A DNA stretch of 64,000 nucleotides from Antedon mediterranea (taxonomy: Eukaryota; Echinodermata; Crinoidea; Comatulida; Antedonidae), in the NCBI RefSeq assembly GCF_964355755.1, contig NC_092674.1, positions 24,144,001 through 24,208,000 on the forward strand, written 5' to 3'. Below the pieces are notes generated by a model, which worked only from the letters and a program-made list of their open reading frames with translations, made no database searches and was not told the DNA's origin. Numbering within the stretch: position 1 is the stretch's first letter; each line of letters starts with the position of its first letter. The position numbers and the translations under genes were made by a program. This document shows positions 39,201 to 49,400 of the stretch, piece after piece.

Positions 39201-42200
39201 TTTACAATGTTAATACACAAAATATTTTACTAAAAAACGGTGATTTTATGCAATTATTTTACCGAAAAATGGAGTAGGCCTAGTTCATACAACTGCCGCC
39301 TAAGGGGGCAACATGTTTACGTCATTTTTGGCTAAAAACGATCATTTTCGGTCATGTTTTAGGCCTTATATTTTGGAATCTACAAGTCAGATATTCATAA
39401 TTATTTCTCTTTAATTATAATATTTAATAATATATACTAAAAACCGTGATATATAAACTTTGGAATATACATCGTTATATCTAATAATTAATATAAATAG
39501 AACTTCTATTAAATAGAAACGAGCACCGGCGAAAGTAAGCATTTGGCGTTTCATAGAAAATAACGTTTTTCTGGCGGCGGCTCAACTTGTCGGCGGCTCA
39601 ACTTGGCCTAATCCATTGTAACTAATACATACCATTTTATAACCATAATAAGTACAGTACTGTAGTTATCCTTGGCAAGGCAAATGTTTGCCCTTGACAT
39701 GCATAATACCATAGAGATATTATAGTAATATCTCTATGATAATACTAAATGCTTCCACTAGGCCTAGTGAGTGAATTCAGTTCATCAGTTTGGCAGCCTG
39801 CCTAGCCTATTAGCCTAGCCTACCAGGCTAATAGCCTAGGCCTAGCTATGCATGTGTGGCCTACTAGACTAGAGGCTAGCTATTGATAAGGGTAAAATAG
39901 TCAAGCTCAAAGCTTATAAATTAGTAGATTACAAATAAAAAAGATTGTTTTCCTACCTCAAAACATACTTATTTGACAATTTCAATGATGAGCCTTTTTT
40001 TTCTACACACCACTGATGTCGAAGTAACTGAAATTACTGACACCAGTTTCAAAATTTTATCAAAACGAAACTAACCAATGACAAGCTCGTATCTTATGAA
40101 ATTTGATCTTGCAAAGGATCATTCAATTTTCAACACAACTTCTAGAACATTTTTGTATTATACAGAGACAATAATATTTGCCAATCTAAAATTCCTAAAT
40201 AACCAATAATCATTTGTTTTACAATAAATGATGATAAAATAAACCGCCAACTGAAATCTAATGTTAATTTAACGTTGAAACATCAATGGCACCGCACTTA
40301 AACACACATTATTTAATATTAAACGTTAAAAACATGTCATTTTAACCAAAGTATTAAATAGAATTTATCTTTAAATTAACGTTTGAAAAACAAAAATAAT
40401 AATTGTTTGAAAAAACAACATAATTTCAAGAGTTTTTCAACGTTGAAAACATGTCATTTGAAAATGACAACTGGATTTCAACGTTAAAATAACGTTGGAA
40501 TAACATTGAAAAACAAAAATAATAACTGTTTGAAAAAAAATACTAGTTAGAAATACAATGTTATTTCAACGTTGGATCAACATTGATAAATTAACGTAAA
40601 TTACTAGTTAGAAAGACAATGTTATTTCAACGTTGGATCAACATTGATAAATTAACATAAATTTCTAGTTAAAAATACAATGTTATTTCAACGTTGGATC
40701 AACATTGATAAATTAACGTAAATTTCTAGATATAAATACAATGTTATTTCAACGTTGTATCAACATTGATAAATTAACGTAAATTACTAGTTAGAAAGAC
40801 AATGTTATTTCAACGTTGGATCAACATTAATAAATTAACGTAAATTTCTAGTTAAAAATACAATGTTATTTCAACGTTGGAACAACATTAATAAATTCAC
40901 GTAATTTCTAGTTAAAAATACAATGTTATTTCAACGTTAGATCAACATTGATAAATTAACGTAAATTACTAGTTAAAAATACAATGTTATTTCAACGTTC
41001 GATCAACATTGATAAATTAACGTAAATTACTAGTTAAAAATACAATGTTATTTCAACGTTGGATCAACATTAATAAATTAACGTAAATTTCTAGTTAAAA
41101 ATACTATGTGATTTTAACGTTGGATCAACATTGATAAATTAACGTAAGTTTCTAGTTAAAAATACTATGTGATTTTAACGTTGGATCAACATTGATAAAT
41201 TAACGTAAATTACTAGTTAGAAAGACAATGTTATTTCAACGTTGGATCAACATTGATAATAAAACGAAAATTTCTAGTTAGAAATACAATGTTATTTCAA
41301 CGTTGGATCAACATTGATAAATTAACGTAAATTTCTAGTTAGAAAGACAATGTTATTTCAACGTTAAATCAACATTGATAAATTAACGTAAATTACTAGT
41401 TAGAAAGACAATGTTATTTCAACGTTGGATCAACATTGATAATAAAACGTAAATTTCTAGTTAGAAATACAAATGTTATTTCAACGTTGGATCAACATTG
41501 ACAAATTAACGTAAATTTCTAGTTAAAAATACAATGTTATTTCAACGTTGGATCAACATTGACAAATTAACGTAAATTACTAGTTAGAAAGACAATGTTA
41601 TTTCAATGTTAAATCAACATTGATAAATTAACGTAAATTACTAGTTAGAAGGACAATGTTATTTTAACGTTGGATCAACATTGATAAATTAACGTAAATT
41701 TCTAGTTAAAAATACAATGTTATCTCAATGTTGAATCAACATGAATAAATTAACGTAAAACATTTGTTTGAAAAACAATGTTATTTCAACGTTGGATCAA
41801 CATTGATAAATTAACGTAAAACATTTGTTAGAAAGACAATGTTATTTCAACGTTAAATCAACATTTATTAATTAACATAAATTACTAGTTTAAAAGAAAA
41901 TGTTATTTCAACGTTGATTCAATGTTTATTACTAAACGTAAAAAAAATAGTTAGGGAAAAAATGTTATTTCAACGTTGATTCAACGTTTGAAATACGCTG
42001 ACAACATGATTTCAACAAATCAACTATATTTCAACGTTGATTCAACGTTGAAATTATGTTCTGTGCCCACTGGGATAGCTACTACGCAGCAATTATGCAT
42101 AATTATTACAATAAGTATTATTATGCCGAAGAGAATAATAATACACAGAACATGGGATTGGTAACCTTTCCTTTAACATTACATTTTCGGATGAAGTGTC

Positions 42201-44716
42201 ATGTCGTGTACTATATTTCTCTTTTCGAGGTATAATTAACTCGCATTCAATTTGATATTTAACTATACATTTTGTTTTTAACAGAGCCAGTCTTCTAACT
42301 GGAAGGTATGCGATTCGCTCAGGTATCTGGGAACAGGGTAATTATTCTGTGTTTAATCAAGCATTGACGGGAGGATTACCTCATGACGAAGTGACAATAC
42401 CAGAGATGTTGGCTAAACAAGGTTACAAGTCTGCTCTGATTGGTAAATGGCATCTTGGTGTTGGACGCCACAAAGAATATCTTCCTTTACATCATGGGTT
42501 TGATGAGTATTTCGGGATACCTAATTCACATATGGATTGTCCATGTATCACGTGTTTTTATCCCAGTGACGACTGCAACTGCCAATCATGTCACGACTGG
42601 TTGGCACCATGCCAGTTAATGTATGGAGACGAAATCATCGAACAACCAGTGGATTTAACAGTTTTAAGCAGAAGAATGACAAGAACAGCTCGTAGTGTGA
42701 TTCAAAAATACTCTTGCACAGACACTCAATTTTTTCTTATATACTCGTTTTTCCATCCACATGTTCCACATTTTGCTGGTAAAACATACAGAAATTCTAC
42801 AACGGGCGGGGTTTATATGGATTCTTTAGCGGAACTAGATTGGCAAGTAGGGGAGGTGATGGATGAACTAAAGAAAAGCGGAGTGATCGAAAATACGCTT
42901 GTCATTTTCACATCAGATAATGGGTACCGTACCGTTTTACCCGTTACTTAGGTCTACTCTAATATCTTCGTTGTATTGGTTGTAATACATTTTAATAAAT
43001 ATTTATTTAAATCAACGGATACTTAATTACTTAATTTGTAGGCCTATTGTAAATTTCTCCCATATACAGATAGTTTGTTTTTGTAGACCTATGTGTATAT
43101 TTTGTAATTACAGACCGCTTTTAACCGAAATAGAAGAGGGTGGTTCCTCTGGCATCATGGCTTGTGGTAAAGGTTCTACATTTGAAGGTGGGACACGCGT
43201 TCCTACTATAGCTTATTGGAAAGACAAAATTTCTAGTGGAATTTCAACACAATTCTTCAGTCATCTCGACATCTGGCCAACACTTTGTACTCTCAGTGGT
43301 TCTTCACCAGATGACTTTGACGTCACATTGGATGGGTTTGACTTTTCTGATGCAATCCTAAATAATGGAAAAGTAAGATATATATCCTTTCGTCCGTTGG
43401 TTCCTTGTATTATTGAGGGCGTGTGGCGCAGTGTGTTGGACGCTGGACTACCGATCGTCAGACCTAGGTTCGAATCCAACTCTCGCCGCATTGCTTGTAT
43501 CCGTAGGCAAGATACTTTACTTACGTTGCCTCTCTCCACCCAGGTGTTTAAATGGGTACCCAGTTAGATCTAGACACAACTTTGCGCTGGTTACCGGCTG
43601 CATTATGGAAGTATGTTTCCATACGTGTTTGATCCCAAAAAATACTGGGGTAATAATGCTTGTAAAGCGCCTTTGAGCATGATTAATCATGAAAAGGGCG
43701 CTATATAAATGTGGTTTTATTATTATTATTATTATTGATGATGTCATACACAAATCTTCTAATTGTAACCCTGGGTTGTTATTTTTTGATTGTCTTATAG
43801 GGTGGGTCACTATTAGAAGGGGAATTACTATTAGAGTAGTGGGCTGTTATTATTACTAATTTTAAATAAGGCACCTGAAAATAGTAACCTATACCCCCAA
43901 CTTTTCTGGTCAGCAACTCATAACAAAATAATAAAACAGTACGAATAAACACACCCAACTCTAACTTTATTTTATGAACTCAAAAACTCTCAATCCTCCC
44001 CCACTCCCGATATCAACATGCATTATCTCCTTATTTTCAAAATACGGCTGCATCATATGTTTTTGTGACTCTGTTAGCAACCCCATGTGTTACTATTAAT
44101 GTAGTGGGGGTTATTATAGATTGACTTATAAGGTGGGTTACTATTAGAATGTGGGTTAGGCCTACTATTAGAAGATTTACGGTATCTATAAAATAAGCAA
44201 ATCATTATATTTCGTGGATCTAAAATAGCCTTTTATGTCTGTTTTTACTTTCAGACTCATCGTCATTCAATGCTTTATTATAACTCCATTCATCTACCAT
44301 ATGCTGTCCGAAATAAAAAATACAAAGCTCATATTTTAAATAATCGTGAAGTTACAGATGTAGACCTTTGTGTACCTGGTGATACAGTACATGTCAGTCC
44401 TCCATTTTTGTTTGATGTCCTTCTCGATTCCGGAGAGATTAACAACTTAGGAAATTTAACTGAATACAAGCATATCATACTGGAAATGGAAAACCTATGG
44501 AAAACTGAATTGGAAAAAGTTGAGGTTAGACCAAGTGTGTTGTTAGGTTATGATGAAAGTGCACAGCTTTGTTGTGATCCAGGGTGTGAACCATACCCCG
44601 AGTGCTGTAGCTGTCCCTCAAATTACACAATTGAAATGTTTCCATTAACGGAGAATTGTAACCTTCAACCGTTACCTCTGAGTGAAAATCACCAGAACAG
44701 AAAAAACGAGTGCTAA
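32961..44716 (+). CDS. Secreted or lysosomal arylsulfatase (ARSA/ARSB-like), complete
   Basis: Four exons (32961-33208, 42285-42923, 43114-43372, 44255-44716) join in phase to 535 codons plus TAA. Family members hydrolyse sulfate esters on glycolipids, glycosaminoglycans or matrix sugars. A hydrophobic N-terminus (FYLLLLCSIGLC) is a likely signal peptide. Calcium-site residues D39 and D40 lie in FLADDMGFGD. CSPARASLLTG (Cys79, the residue converted to formylglycine) fits sulfatase signature 1 and GYKSALIGKWH (129-139) fits signature 2; TSDNG (D294, N295) completes the metal site. GKGSTFEGGTRVP and THRHSMLYY resemble ARSA-type parts. Length is near the usual 500-550. The 9 kb first intron holds the foldback-like element. 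The exact substrate cannot be deduced. Start ATG 32961 lies eight bases after a probable acceptor. Confidence 0.93.
33209..33931 (+). other. Arylsulfatase intron 1, left part
   Basis: AT-rich with two AT dinucleotide runs (about 33729-33752 and 33836-33860). No coding segment. Confidence 0.5.
33946..34800 (+). repeat. 112-bp tandem array, left arm
   Basis: Units starting GTAACGTTGAAATAACGTTG at 34095, 34207, 34319, 34431 and 34531, spaced 112, 112, 112 and 100 bp. The short unit lost the AAATGGTTG segment. Less regular units flank the array. Each unit has several CAACGTTG palindromes. Confidence 0.95.
34801..35790. other. Interior of the foldback-like element, left
   Basis: About 35345-35560 resembles 62590-62800 (shared words such as ATGAAGATTAATA and ACTTTGAATA), an unnamed interspersed repeat. 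The rest is AT-rich without recognised features. Confidence 0.45.
35794..36782. mobile_element. DNA transposon remnant with 81-bp inverted ends
   Basis: Ends at 35794-35874 and 36702-36782 are inverted over 81 bp with about eight differences (outer bases ACGCC; inner GCATGCCCAGAGC). AATATTT flanks both ends (35787-35793, 36783-36789), a 7-bp target duplication. A GGTTCCCACTAG-family MITE is nested inside at 35913-36095. Non-autonomous. Confidence 0.82.
35913..36095. mobile_element. Palindromic MITE, GGTTCCCACTAG family, copy 5 (best preserved)
   Basis: Long inverted arms: left AAAGCGTGGTTCCCACTAGC, right CTAGTGGGAACCAAGCTTT. Arms of about 50 bp include repeated ACGCAACGCAAG words, and the centre has GACCAATCACAAGCGATGG with its inverted partner. 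Confidence 0.85.
37690..38700 (-). mobile_element. 5'-truncated LINE (Rex1/CR1-like) fragment
   Basis: The minus-strand reverse transcriptase C-terminal part (37914-38699) is followed by a 3' tail reading AAATAAAGTTATCAACTATC, a short direct-repeat tail like those of CR1-group LINEs. It is cut at about 38700, just inside the catalytic region. Confidence 0.85.
37914..38699 (-). pseudogene. LINE reverse transcriptase, C-terminal fragment
   Basis: An open reading frame of about 260 codons. It starts at GSPQGCVLSPLLFILYTND (motif 4), then the catalytic box reads YADET rather than the usual YADDT, followed by a LNEKKTKEVIIDFR segment and SYKYLGVTVDNKFSWEKH. The end PYSIRLLND is typical of Rex1/CR1-type LINEs. 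The 5' part of the protein, including endonuclease, is absent, so it is inactive. Confidence 0.87.
38807..39607. mobile_element. Sister inverted-repeat element with CCGCCGACAAGTTGAGCC ends
   Basis: The left end GGCCGCCGACAAGTTGAGCC and the right end GGCTCAACTTGTCGGCGG are inverted, with ATTTCTATGAAACGCC further inside both. ATTGTAAC lies just outside both sides (38783-38790, 39615-39622). It shares ACGATCATTTTCGGTCATG in inverse with the right side of the neighbour at 37153-38785. Confidence 0.72.
39710..39738. repeat. Perfect 13-bp hairpin
   Basis: Arms CATAGAGATATTA and TAATATCTCTATG around the loop TAG. No promoter or gene context; perhaps a MITE remnant. Confidence 0.75.
40255..42060 (+). 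repeat. 61-bp tandem array, right arm
   Basis: More than twenty units with spacing 61 bp (40561, 40622, 40683, 40744, 40805 and on), core GTTATTTCAACGTTGGATCA then ACATTGATAAATTAACGTAA. Edges are decayed (40255-40540, 41900-42060). Confidence 0.95.
42285..42923 (+). CDS. Arylsulfatase exon 2
   Basis: Completes Arg83, then ASLLTGRYAIRSG, GYKSALIGKWH, HHGFDEYFG, a Cys-rich loop (CPCITCFYPSDDCNCQSC) and FTSDN; donor GG before GTACCG. Confidence 0.93.
43114..43372 (+). CDS. Arylsulfatase exon 3
   Basis: Starts GPLLTEIEEGGSSGIMACGK, then STFEGGTRVPTIAYWKD and the HLDIWPTLCTLSG helix; ends NNGK before GTAAGA. The frame stays open into the intron but runs into a SINE, so the donor at 43373 is preferred. 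Confidence 0.9.
43373..44254 (+). other. Arylsulfatase intron 3
   Basis: Holds a tRNA-derived SINE (43415-43736). Two related segments at about 43791-43820 and 44123-44150 share GGTGGGT and ACTATTAGAA. Confidence 0.6.
43415..43736 (+). mobile_element. tRNA-derived SINE, second family
   Basis: Head with A-box-like GTGTGGCGCAGTGTGTTGG and B box GGTTCGAATCC (43467-43477). Body with GGTGTTTAAATGGGTACCCA, 3' part GTAAAGCGCCTTTGAGC and GGGCGCTATATAAATG, and an ATT-repeat tail. It differs from the GAGTGGCCGAGCGG family. Confidence 0.87.
44255..44716 (+). CDS. Arylsulfatase exon 4
   Basis: Starts THRHSMLYYNSIHLPYAVRN and KYKAHIL, continues to a Cys-rich tail (CCDPGCEPYPECCSC), stop TAA at 44714-44716. 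Confidence 0.92.
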   Translation, partial: THRHSMLYYNSIHLPYAVRNKKYKAHILNNREVTDVDLCVPGDTVHVSPPFLFDVLLDSGEINNLGNLTEYKHIILEMENLWKTELEKVEVRPSVLLGYDESAQLCCDPGCEPYPECCSCPSNYTIEMFPLTENCNLQPLPLSENHQNRKNEC

Positions 44717-45152
44717 AACTCATGCGTAACAATGAATGTTTAAAACATTTTTTTTAGGTTGGCCTACATTATTTATATATTGTTTGAAGGTTTGCATGAC
44801 GAAATCAAATGTTGATTTATATCTACATTATTTAGTTATAGTGATTGTCTATAGTATAAATATCATGTATAAAAGTTACTGCTTAATTCATATGTTATAG
44901 TTTTGCTGTCTAAAAGTCAGCACTAACATTTAGGTTTGGTGGTGGCAATGGGGAATATGTTAAAACATTCTCGGCGTGGTACGGCGGAACAGCACTAGTC
45001 CTCAGTTGTACGCACGCGCACCAGCGATCAAATTGATACGCCCTCATCTTACAGTATTTTTATTCACGAGGCGGGATCTCAGAAGAGATACTTTTATATA
45101 TATATGAGATCATGTTCCGAATATGAGCACTGTTTCTATAATTTACAGTATG
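44717..45152 (+). other. Arylsulfatase 3' flank
   Basis: Presumed 3' UTR and spacer. A 38-bp piece (about 44785-44822, TTGTTTGAAGGTTTGCATG) recurs from ISWI intron 1 near 8453. The right edge is the GTATG duplicated by the retrotransposon. Confidence 0.5.
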
Positions 45153-46417
45153 TGTAAAGTATTGAAATATAATAGAACGCCCTCTATAATTTTGTGGATG
45201 TTGCTCCTAGGTCTAATATATAGGGGTGTGACCAAATTCCAGGAGAGATGAATTTTGGGTTTGAACAGCGACACATCTCCAACTCGACACTTTTCTAATT
45301 TTTTGTTGTGACAAATTGTTTATTTGGAACTTGTTTGTAACTTTTACAACTTGTTTATAACTTTGAAAGCTTGGTTAATTGTATGAAACATTTATGTGTA
45401 ATTTGGCAACATTTGTGATTTCGACAACCTTGTTACTTTTTATATGTAAGTTGATTCCGATTTTTTCTTTATAGAATACTTTATGTTTATAATGTTGAAT
45501 AATCGATTATGACGTTATTGGGCTCGTGAGAGTCTGTATCATTATCGATATACAGTAGTTGTTTTAATCACATATATATTATCGTTCATACCGTAGGTAG
45601 GCTATAAACTATAACTATGCATTATATACCGTATATATATTTCTTGCCTTTGTTGATATTAGTGATTGTTTTAAATTCTCCAGTTGCGATAAGGATTTAA
45701 TATGTCTAATTAGGATGTTTTTTATGATATTATTGATACATTATAGCAGTTGTATGCTATTTAGAATAACCTACTGTAGTTTGGAAATCTATACATCATT
45801 TGTATTAAGGTATAACGATTATAAAGTGTAATGCCTGAGTGGTGCCTCATTTCGATTCATTGGAGGGCAATTTAAGTTTTTGGTTGCCAATAGCAACTGG
45901 ATAGTTGAGAGGGGATGGGTTATAAATTATAAACAAGGATCGCTTTATTTATATTGCAGCTGTTTTGAACTGGGAGTAGTTCAAGTGCATCTGTTTACTG
46001 TGATTGGTATATTTGAGGCGTCAAAGTCAAGTAGGTTTATATTTTGAACCCCATGGCTCGTTTTAACTTGTAGTGGTAATTGATAAGGAATACGTTTGTT
46101 ACTTGTTGCTTTAATGGTAACATTGTTGTGATCGCTATTCTATTGATATGTTTATATTAATTTTAATTGGTACACTTATACACCTTTTCATTTAACTCAT
46201 TATAATATCGCTGTAACTTCTTGAATAACGTTGTATTCTGTAACACATTATAGAAAGTAATGTAGTTTCCTTTATCTTCTTTTAGTCACCAGAACAGAAC
46301 GGAAGATCGGTCTATTGTAAATAAATTGTAGATATTGTATTTGCTGGATCAGTGTCTTTTGTTATCTGCGTCGATTGACCACACACGCCACCAAGCGAAC
46401 TCGCGTAGTACGCTACA
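45153..46417 (+). repeat. 5' LTR of BEL/Pao element
   Basis: Starts TGTAAAGTATTG and ends CGCTACA. It should hold the promoter and polyadenylation signals; AATAAA-like words are seen at its end (GTAAATAAATTG, near 46318). Confidence 0.97.
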
Positions 46418-46440
46418 GTGATTGACTAGCCTATACGAGT

Positions 46441-49400
46441 ATGGCAGAAGATAGGAAGACTACGCTGACTTTGCAGCGCCGAAACAGAAAGGGATTGGTA
46501 ACAAGAAGTTTGAACACTTTGAGCGCATTGTTAAAAACGGAAGGAGTTACTATTGTTGACATAGACGACCAATTAGAGCGGGTGGACGAGGCATTCAAAG
46601 TAGTAGAAAAGGCCCATCTCGCGTTGTTGGATGTCATTGATGACGATGACATATTTGAGCAAGAAGAGGAGTGGATGGCGAAAGTAGAAAAAGAATATAC
46701 AGATCAGAGGAGGAGCGCATTGGCTCATTCTTGCGAATTGAGGAAAGTAGACCATGGTAATGGAAAGGTCGACGCTGCCAACAACCAACAAGGAACTAAG
46801 GCGGTCGGTGAGCTAAAGACTAGTAGTAGTAATTTAAGTATGGATAGCCTAGTGAAGGCGATGTCTTTACCTAGGCCCGAATTACAAATGTATGATGGCA
46901 ATCCTTTAAGGTATTGGCCATTTATAAGAGCCTTTGATGTATTAATGTCGGAGGTATCTGACGACAATTTTAAACTGACTACCTTATTAAAATATTGTAG
47001 GGGTAGAGCAAGTGACGCCCTACAATGTTGCCTTATGCGGCCCCCAACTGAAGGGTACAAACTGGCAAGGGAAATCCTCTCAGAGAGGTTCGGAGATAAA
47101 GGGACGATCGTCCAGACCTGGGTAGATAAGATTGTAAATCGCCCTAAGATTGACGTTGCCGAGTTAAGGCAATTTACCGACGATTTATCATCCTGCAGGG
47201 AAACGCTAGATGCGATGGGTTTTCTTGGGGAATTAAATAACCAACGTAGCCTTAGGTCAATAATTGACAAGTTACCACGATACTTACAGATAAGGTGGGT
47301 TAAAGAATATCAAAGGATAAAGCTTAGAGGCAGTCCACCTACCATTGCACATGTTGTTGACTTTGTTAAATCGGCCTCTAAGGAGGCAAATGATCCTGTA
47401 TTTGGTAGCCTTGTCTCGGGTAGTGCAGGTAACAAGCCAGAGAGACAGACGACCAGCAACAGAGAACCCGAAAAACGCCGAAATAAGAATTTTGCCATCG
47501 GATCCCCGTCCTGTCAAATGTGTGAAGGTTCTCATTCTTTATTTGGTTGTCTACAGTTTAAAGAAAAGAATGTTGAAGAAAGGCTATCATTCGTAAAGAG
47601 GAACCGGCTATGCTTTAATTGCCTAAAACCTGGACATAACGCATCAAGATGTCTATTGAATAGGACATGCTCGGTAGCTGGATGTGGACAGAAACACACC
47701 AAGTTCCTTCATATAATTAAGCCAAAGGCGACACAACAACAACAACAACAACAACAAGCCCCCGCATCTAAAGCTCAGCCACATCAAGCAGAGCAGACAC
47801 CAGCTGCTAGTGTACCGCAGCAACCACAGACGCAGCCAGTTGGGCACGCCGACAAGATGAACACCTTCATCTCATTACCAATCTTGCCGGTCACAATACG
47901 ATCACCGGAAAGTGGGATAGAGGTAGACGCATACGCACTATTGGACAGTGGGAGTACAAGCTCATTTTGTACAGAGAGATTGGCAAAGACGTTGAAGGTG
48001 AGAGGTAGACCGGAGAACCTGATCATTAACACCATCGGTGATAATGAAAGCAGTGTACCCAGCAGAATAATCAGTCTGGAAGTGAGAGGCATGGGTGGAG
48101 GAGAACCTGTAGCACTCCCACTAGTATATTCCACACGAAAAATGACAATTCGCTCTTCGACAAGTCGAGCCTTGAAGTTGGATGAAGTGAACAAATGGCC
48201 TCATCTAAATGGAGTTAATCTCCCACGACTAGACAACTCAGAGGTGGACCTCCTAATTGGGCTAGATGTTCCAGATGCGTTACAACCGCTTGAAATAAGA
48301 GCCGGTGGAAAAGGGGAACCGTATGCCACACGAACATCCCTTGGGTGGTCCCTAAACGGTCCTGTTATGGGAAGAAATGAGAAGAGATCTTCCACGTTTG
48401 CTTGCGAGATTCAGAACAACGTGAGGCTTGATCAGATACTGGAGAGATTTTGGACAACTGATTGTGACGTACCTGCATTGGATGACGATGACAGAATGAT
48501 GTCTGTTAATGACAAAAGAGTAGTTAAACTATGGGATCAAAATGTACAGTTTAAGGATGGACATTACCATTTACCTATTCCCTTCAAGCAACGCCCGCCT
48601 ATTTTACCGGACAATAGACATACTGCTGAAGTCAGACTTGGCCATCTCCGACGGAAATTGGTGAAGGATGTAAGCCTTAAAGCCAAATATGCTGAGGTTA
48701 TTAAAACCCTAGTTGAAGAAAATCATGCAGAACCTGTAGGTAACCGCAATTCGACGTTCCCAAATTGGTATCTGCCACACCACGCTGTCCCCAAGAAGAA
48801 TGGTGACGTACGAGTAGTATTCGATTGCGCGGCAAAACATAGGGGTCTATCGCTAAATGACGTAGTCATGCAGGGACCAGATCTTGTCAACAGCCTGATG
48901 GGGGTCCTTCTGAGATTCCGCCGGCGACAATACGCCATCATGGGTGACATCAAGGCTATGTTTCATCAGGTTAGGGTGCCACCAAATGAAAGGGAGGTTC
49001 TTCGATTTCTTTGGTGGACAGACGACGAAATGACGGAAGTGAGTACCTACCGTATGTGTGTGCACCTGTTTGGTGGAACCTGGTGCCCAAGCGCGAGCAC
49101 TTATGCTCTAAGAAAGGCGGCACAAGATAACCGTGCTAAAGTTGATGTTAATATCACTGAGATTGTGAATGAAAATTTCTACGTGGACGACGCTCTAATC
49201 TCTGTTTCAACTGAAGAAGAAGGAGTTAGAGTTTTAAAGAATCTGACGGCCTTGTTATCCATGGGAGGGTTCAAGTTGACGAAATGGATAGCCAATAGCT
49301 CAGAAATCCTACGTCATGTTCCAGTGGAGGACAGGGCCACGACGGTTAAGGAGCTTGACCTAGAAGGTGCCATCCTACCATCCGAAAAGGCACTAGGGAT

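Larger units (their letters stand above)
33934..42075. mobile_element. 8.1 kb foldback-like element with satellite arms
   Basis: It is bounded by a perfect 12-bp inverted repeat, TCCCAGTGGGCA (33934-33945) and TGCCCACTGGGA (42064-42075), with TA immediately outside both ends. The arms are tandem arrays rich in CAACGTTG: a 112-bp array on the left (33946-34800) and a 61-bp array on the right (40540-41900, with decayed units from 40255 and to 42060). The 5.4 kb middle has no transposase; it holds at least three other transposons, a LINE fragment and other repeats. Taken as one element by inference: an alternative is two separate shorter elements, each with one eroded end. Confidence 0.65.

Noticed and set aside
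33946-42060. CRISPR-like array
   Set aside because: Units are contiguous tandem satellites without unique spacers, in a eukaryotic intron.
43415-43485. Functional tRNA gene
   Set aside because: Head of a second SINE family with a long body and ATT tail.
43091-43567. 158-codon frame as a single arylsulfatase exon
   Set aside because: It runs through a good GTAAGA donor at 43373 into a SINE; splicing to 44255 gives the expected C-terminus.
46725-47270. 181-codon minus-strand open frame
   Set aside because: Also antisense to the retrotransposon coding frame.
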